From assembly GCA_964569385.1 (NCBI GenBank), contig CAZMUM010000019.1, positions 26,448 to 90,447 of the forward strand: DNA of 64,000 nucleotides, written 5' to 3'. This document shows, piece by piece, positions 61,665 through 64,000 of this stretch. Below the pieces are notes generated by a model. That model searched no databases. It saw only the letters and a list, made by a program, of their open reading frames with translations, and was not told the DNA's origin. A program made the translations under genes and the position numbers. This stretch comes from JAADHX01 sp964569385. GTDB lineage: Bacteria > Actinomycetota > Acidimicrobiia > Acidimicrobiales > Poriferisodalaceae. Position 1 is the first letter of the stretch. Each line of letters begins with the position of its first letter.

Positions 61665-62043
61665 TGTTGTTGGTTCTCCGAGGCAGCAATTTCTGTGTCG
61701 TGAGTATCGCGCAAACCCGACCGGCTGCAAGTTACCCTCGATCATGACGGGTTCGTCGCGAGCGGGTCGCCAGTGTTGACAGTCGTAACGGCGATGATCG
61801 CGGGTGCCACCCGTATTTGTCATTGCAACGTCGTGTGGACCGGGCCACACGGTGGGTCTGTGAGGTACCGACCCGCCTTGTTCGCCATTGCCACCAGTCA
61901 ATCGCATGCGGGCCCCTTGGACGCCCGTCTCGAGGGCTTGGGGGTGGAGTTGTACCGTGTTTGTTCGATCTTGTTGGCCTTTGTGAGTATGTTTTAGCCA
62001 TCGTCGTGAGTTCTACATAGATTGTCTCAATAGTTCTGGGGTT
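61665..62043. other. Intergenic region, no gene supported
   Basis: About 380 bp between the aldo/keto reductase gene (minus) and the DUF222 gene (plus). Short open frames in it lack ribosome-binding sites and recognisable residues. I see no clear hairpin, repeat or promoter pair; the last 60 bp before the ATG at 62044 are AT-richer than the rest and may hold the promoter of the DUF222 gene. Confidence 0.5.
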
Positions 62044-63759
62044 ATGGTGGAACTAGAACGTTTGTTTGATAGTGTGCTGTTTATGCGAACGGCGAGTGTG
62101 CGATTTCACACATCTGACGAACTTGAGGAAATGGACCTTCTCTACGTTGAGGGTCTGTTGTATGAGGTTCAGTCGATGCGTTCGCGTCTTGATGGCCAAG
62201 AAGCAACACTGCATTCAGCTATTGGTGTGTTGCGCGGCGGTAACGGTCCGCAACCGCCAAGACCACGACCCCACCCAGGCCCCGACGCTGGAGCCGACAG
62301 CGCAGATTCCGATGGTTCAGACTCAGACTCAGGCTCAGGCTCTGGTTCGGATGACGGTGGTGCCGGTTCTGGTCCCAACAACAACACGGGTGGTGGGCCT
62401 TCTGGTCGGGCTGAGCGTGAACGTTTGGCTCGTGTGAAACGGTTGGAAGCACATCCCGATGTTGCTGAAGCGTTAAACGCGGGCTTGATTAGTACTGAGC
62501 AAGCTGACGCGATTATGAAAGCCAGCCTCCCAGCCGACGCGAAACGCCAACTGTTAGCCGGTGCGATGTGCGAGACGACTGATGAGACGTTGGCAGCCAT
62601 CAAAACAGCCATCCTGGCTGCTGATGAAGGCGACGCTGAACGGAAGTTTCGTCGTCAGCGGAACCGTCGCAAAGGGCTCTGCGGTGTAGACGAACACGGT
62701 ATGACCTGGATCAACATCAACTTCGACCCCATCATCGGTGCCGCGTTCAAAGAAATGTTCGACCGAGAAGTAAGACGGCAGTTCCAGATAGACAAACTTG
62801 AACCCAACCCGCTGAAACTTCGCAGCCCGCGCAAGATCGGTGCAGACGCCTGCGCCGTCCTATTCGGAGTCTCGCCAGAAGACCTCACCATCCAGAACAT
62901 CACCAACACCACCACCGCCGGCACCAACGCCACTCCCGAGACCGCCGCTTCCGAGGATGCAGGTTCCGACCCTGCCGGTGGTTCTGTCGCCCGACCCCAC
63001 AGTCAAAACGGCTGGAACGGTGGTGGGGAAAGCCGGTCGGGTGGGTATCGGGTGAACCTCACCATGGACCTATCGATGTTCGGTGACCCTAAAGCCTCGG
63101 CCTACACCCAAGATGGCGAACCGGTACCAGCCTCGATCCTGAACAACATCCTGTGCAAGTCCGAAATCTTGTTATGGATAACAGATTCGACCAGCCAACA
63201 TCCGGGGAAGTATCAGCTGGCAACCGCCGAGCCGTACGCCACCGAAATACAGAAACAAGGTTTAACCATCCGCGATGGATGCTGTGTTTGGAAAGGCTGC
63301 AACATGCGAGCCACACGCTGCGACGCCCACCACCTCACCTTCCGACGACACGGCGGCAAAACCGACATCTGCAACCTCGCACTCGCCTGCCCCACCCACC
63401 ACACCAGACTCCACCAAATGAAAGCCCACCTCCGACCCGGAAATCGACCCCACCAATGGGTACTAGAACAAGACCTCACACGACAACAAATCGACAAATG
63501 GACCAACCCACCCCCACAACCACCACCCAAACCAGGTTCATACGAGCGCAGAACAGGCGAAACCGAGCACCATCGTCCGGACGGTACCGACCTGGCACGA
63601 ACGAACGACCTGACACCGATGAACGGCTGTGCACCAAACGCGACCGTCGGCCCGCCCAACGCCGAACCGGCACGAGCCAACGGGAAAACCTCCACCAGAC
63701 GATTCACCCAGACCGAGCGGATCGAGCCCGAACCAATCGACCTACCACCCCGCTGGTAA
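62044..63759 (+). CDS. DUF222/HNH endonuclease (13E12-type) protein
   Basis: A 571-residue protein of the DUF222 plus HNH family, common in many copies in actinobacteria. The N-terminal half is the DUF222 region (DELEEMDLLYVEGLLYEV, then LEAHPDVAEALNAGLISTEQADAI). A Ser/Asp/Gly linker interrupts it at about 75-120. The HNH nuclease motif spans about 422-462: CVWKGCNMRATRCDAHHLTFRRHGG, here in segments WKGCNMRATRCDAHH, ICNLALACPTHHTRLH, with the DAHH and HH residues in place. The C-terminal 80 residues are Pro/Thr-rich. Activity is unproven for most members; roles as mobile or repeated elements have been suggested. Confidence 0.8.
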   Translation: MVELERLFDSVLFMRTASVRFHTSDELEEMDLLYVEGLLYEVQSMRSRLDGQEATLHSAIGVLRGGNGPQPPRPRPHPGPDAGADSADSDGSDSDSGSGSGSDDGGAGSGPNNNTGGGPSGRAERERLARVKRLEAHPDVAEALNAGLISTEQADAIMKASLPADAKRQLLAGAMCETTDETLAAIKTAILAADEGDAERKFRRQRNRRKGLCGVDEHGMTWININFDPIIGAAFKEMFDREVRRQFQIDKLEPNPLKLRSPRKIGADACAVLFGVSPEDLTIQNITNTTTAGTNATPETAASEDAGSDPAGGSVARPHSQNGWNGGGESRSGGYRVNLTMDLSMFGDPKASAYTQDGEPVPASILNNILCKSEILLWITDSTSQHPGKYQLATAEPYATEIQKQGLTIRDGCCVWKGCNMRATRCDAHHLTFRRHGGKTDICNLALACPTHHTRLHQMKAHLRPGNRPHQWVLEQDLTRQQIDKWTNPPPQPPPKPGSYERRTGETEHHRPDGTDLARTNDLTPMNGCAPNATVGPPNAEPARANGKTSTRRFTQTERIEPEPIDLPPRW

Positions 63760-64000
63760 ACAGAAAAACGGGCGAATCCCGCAAGGCCTTGCCCACCGTC
63801 AAGAGCCACATCCCCACAAACCCATCCGGGTTGTAGACGCGTTAGCCGACTGGGTCCGGGCTGCCGCGGCTCCTTCCAACCAGACTGCCCAAGGGCTCAA
63901 CCCTCCAAACTCGCGGCTCGAACCGGCCCACCGGACACCATCGGCCTGAGCTTCCCCCCGTAGGCCGGTCACTTGGTTTACGCGGCCTTGTTGGCCTGAC
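63760..64000. other. Terminal 241 bp, no gene supported
   Basis: The stretch after the DUF222 gene shows CGGGcgaatCCCG and the palindrome aaggcctt close after the stop, which could form weak hairpins. No start codon with a ribosome-binding site and no recognisable protein segment is seen before the window ends. Confidence 0.45.

Noticed and set aside
61773..61997. Small gene in the intergenic region before the DUF222 gene
   Set aside because: No ribosome-binding site, no recognisable residues, and several overlapping frames are equally open.

Overview
The window looks like about 64 kb of chromosome from a high-GC actinobacterium. The best pointers are two mycothiol genes (S-(hydroxymethyl)mycothiol dehydrogenase and mycothione reductase), two surface proteins ending in LAxTG sorting signals, a DUF222/HNH (13E12-type) gene, and many GTG starts. 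The mix of DUF1800/DUF1501 proteins, SdrD-B/DUF11 giant proteins and SCO6745-like proteins would fit Acidimicrobiia, but that placement is an inference. A block of exactly 100 N, flanked by identical 55-bp ends, shows this is a draft scaffold. I found no rRNA, tRNA, CRISPR array, prophage or insertion sequence.

Layout. 0-10.3 kb: amidase end, a 3-hydroxyisobutyrate-dehydrogenase-like gene, the mycothiol formaldehyde genes (metallo-hydrolase plus mscR), a GH2 beta-galactosidase, a PaiB-like regulator, a serine hydrolase and mycothione reductase. 10.3-17.1 kb: DUF2752 protein, alpha/beta hydrolase, TesB thioesterase, NadD-like protein, 2-hydroxyacid dehydrogenase, lipoprotein, a minisatellite with the assembly gap, and two tandem SCO6745-like paralogues. 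17.1-28 kb: an ABC exporter operon, a J-domain protein, a DUF1800-DUF1501-unknown operon with ATGA overlaps, a second hydroxyacid dehydrogenase with a nucleoside hydrolase, a P-loop kinase and a PRPP-synthetase-like protein. 28-32.4 kb: gcvT-gcvP behind a tandem glycine riboswitch. 32.5-38 kb: secreted and lipoprotein genes, a sulfurtransferase and a helicase. 38.1-42 kb: a probable operon of a seven-repeat fibronectin-like secreted protein, a two-helix membrane protein and an ArsC-family reductase. 42.3-45.1 kb: cystathionine beta-synthase and cystathionine gamma-synthase, plus a 36-residue membrane protein. 45.3-58.4 kb: two consecutive cell-wall proteins, the first of 3574 residues. 58.4-64 kb: aminotransferase, HMA copper-chaperone-like protein, aldose epimerase, aldo/keto reductase and a DUF222/HNH protein.

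Most striking point: in the ArsC-family gene at 38142-38498 (minus strand) an in-frame TGA lies exactly at the catalytic cysteine. The reading frame, ribosome-binding site and three conserved arginines are intact on both sides, and an imperfect hairpin begins right after the TGA. The simplest reading is a selenocysteine-containing ArsC-like protein. The selenocysteine machinery is not in this window, so it must be sought elsewhere in the genome.

Other unexplained structure includes a two-copy hairpin element (16304-16350 and 42163-42209) with one compensatory base-pair change, and 30-33-bp tandem repeats at four places, one of which carries the start codon of the metallo-hydrolase.
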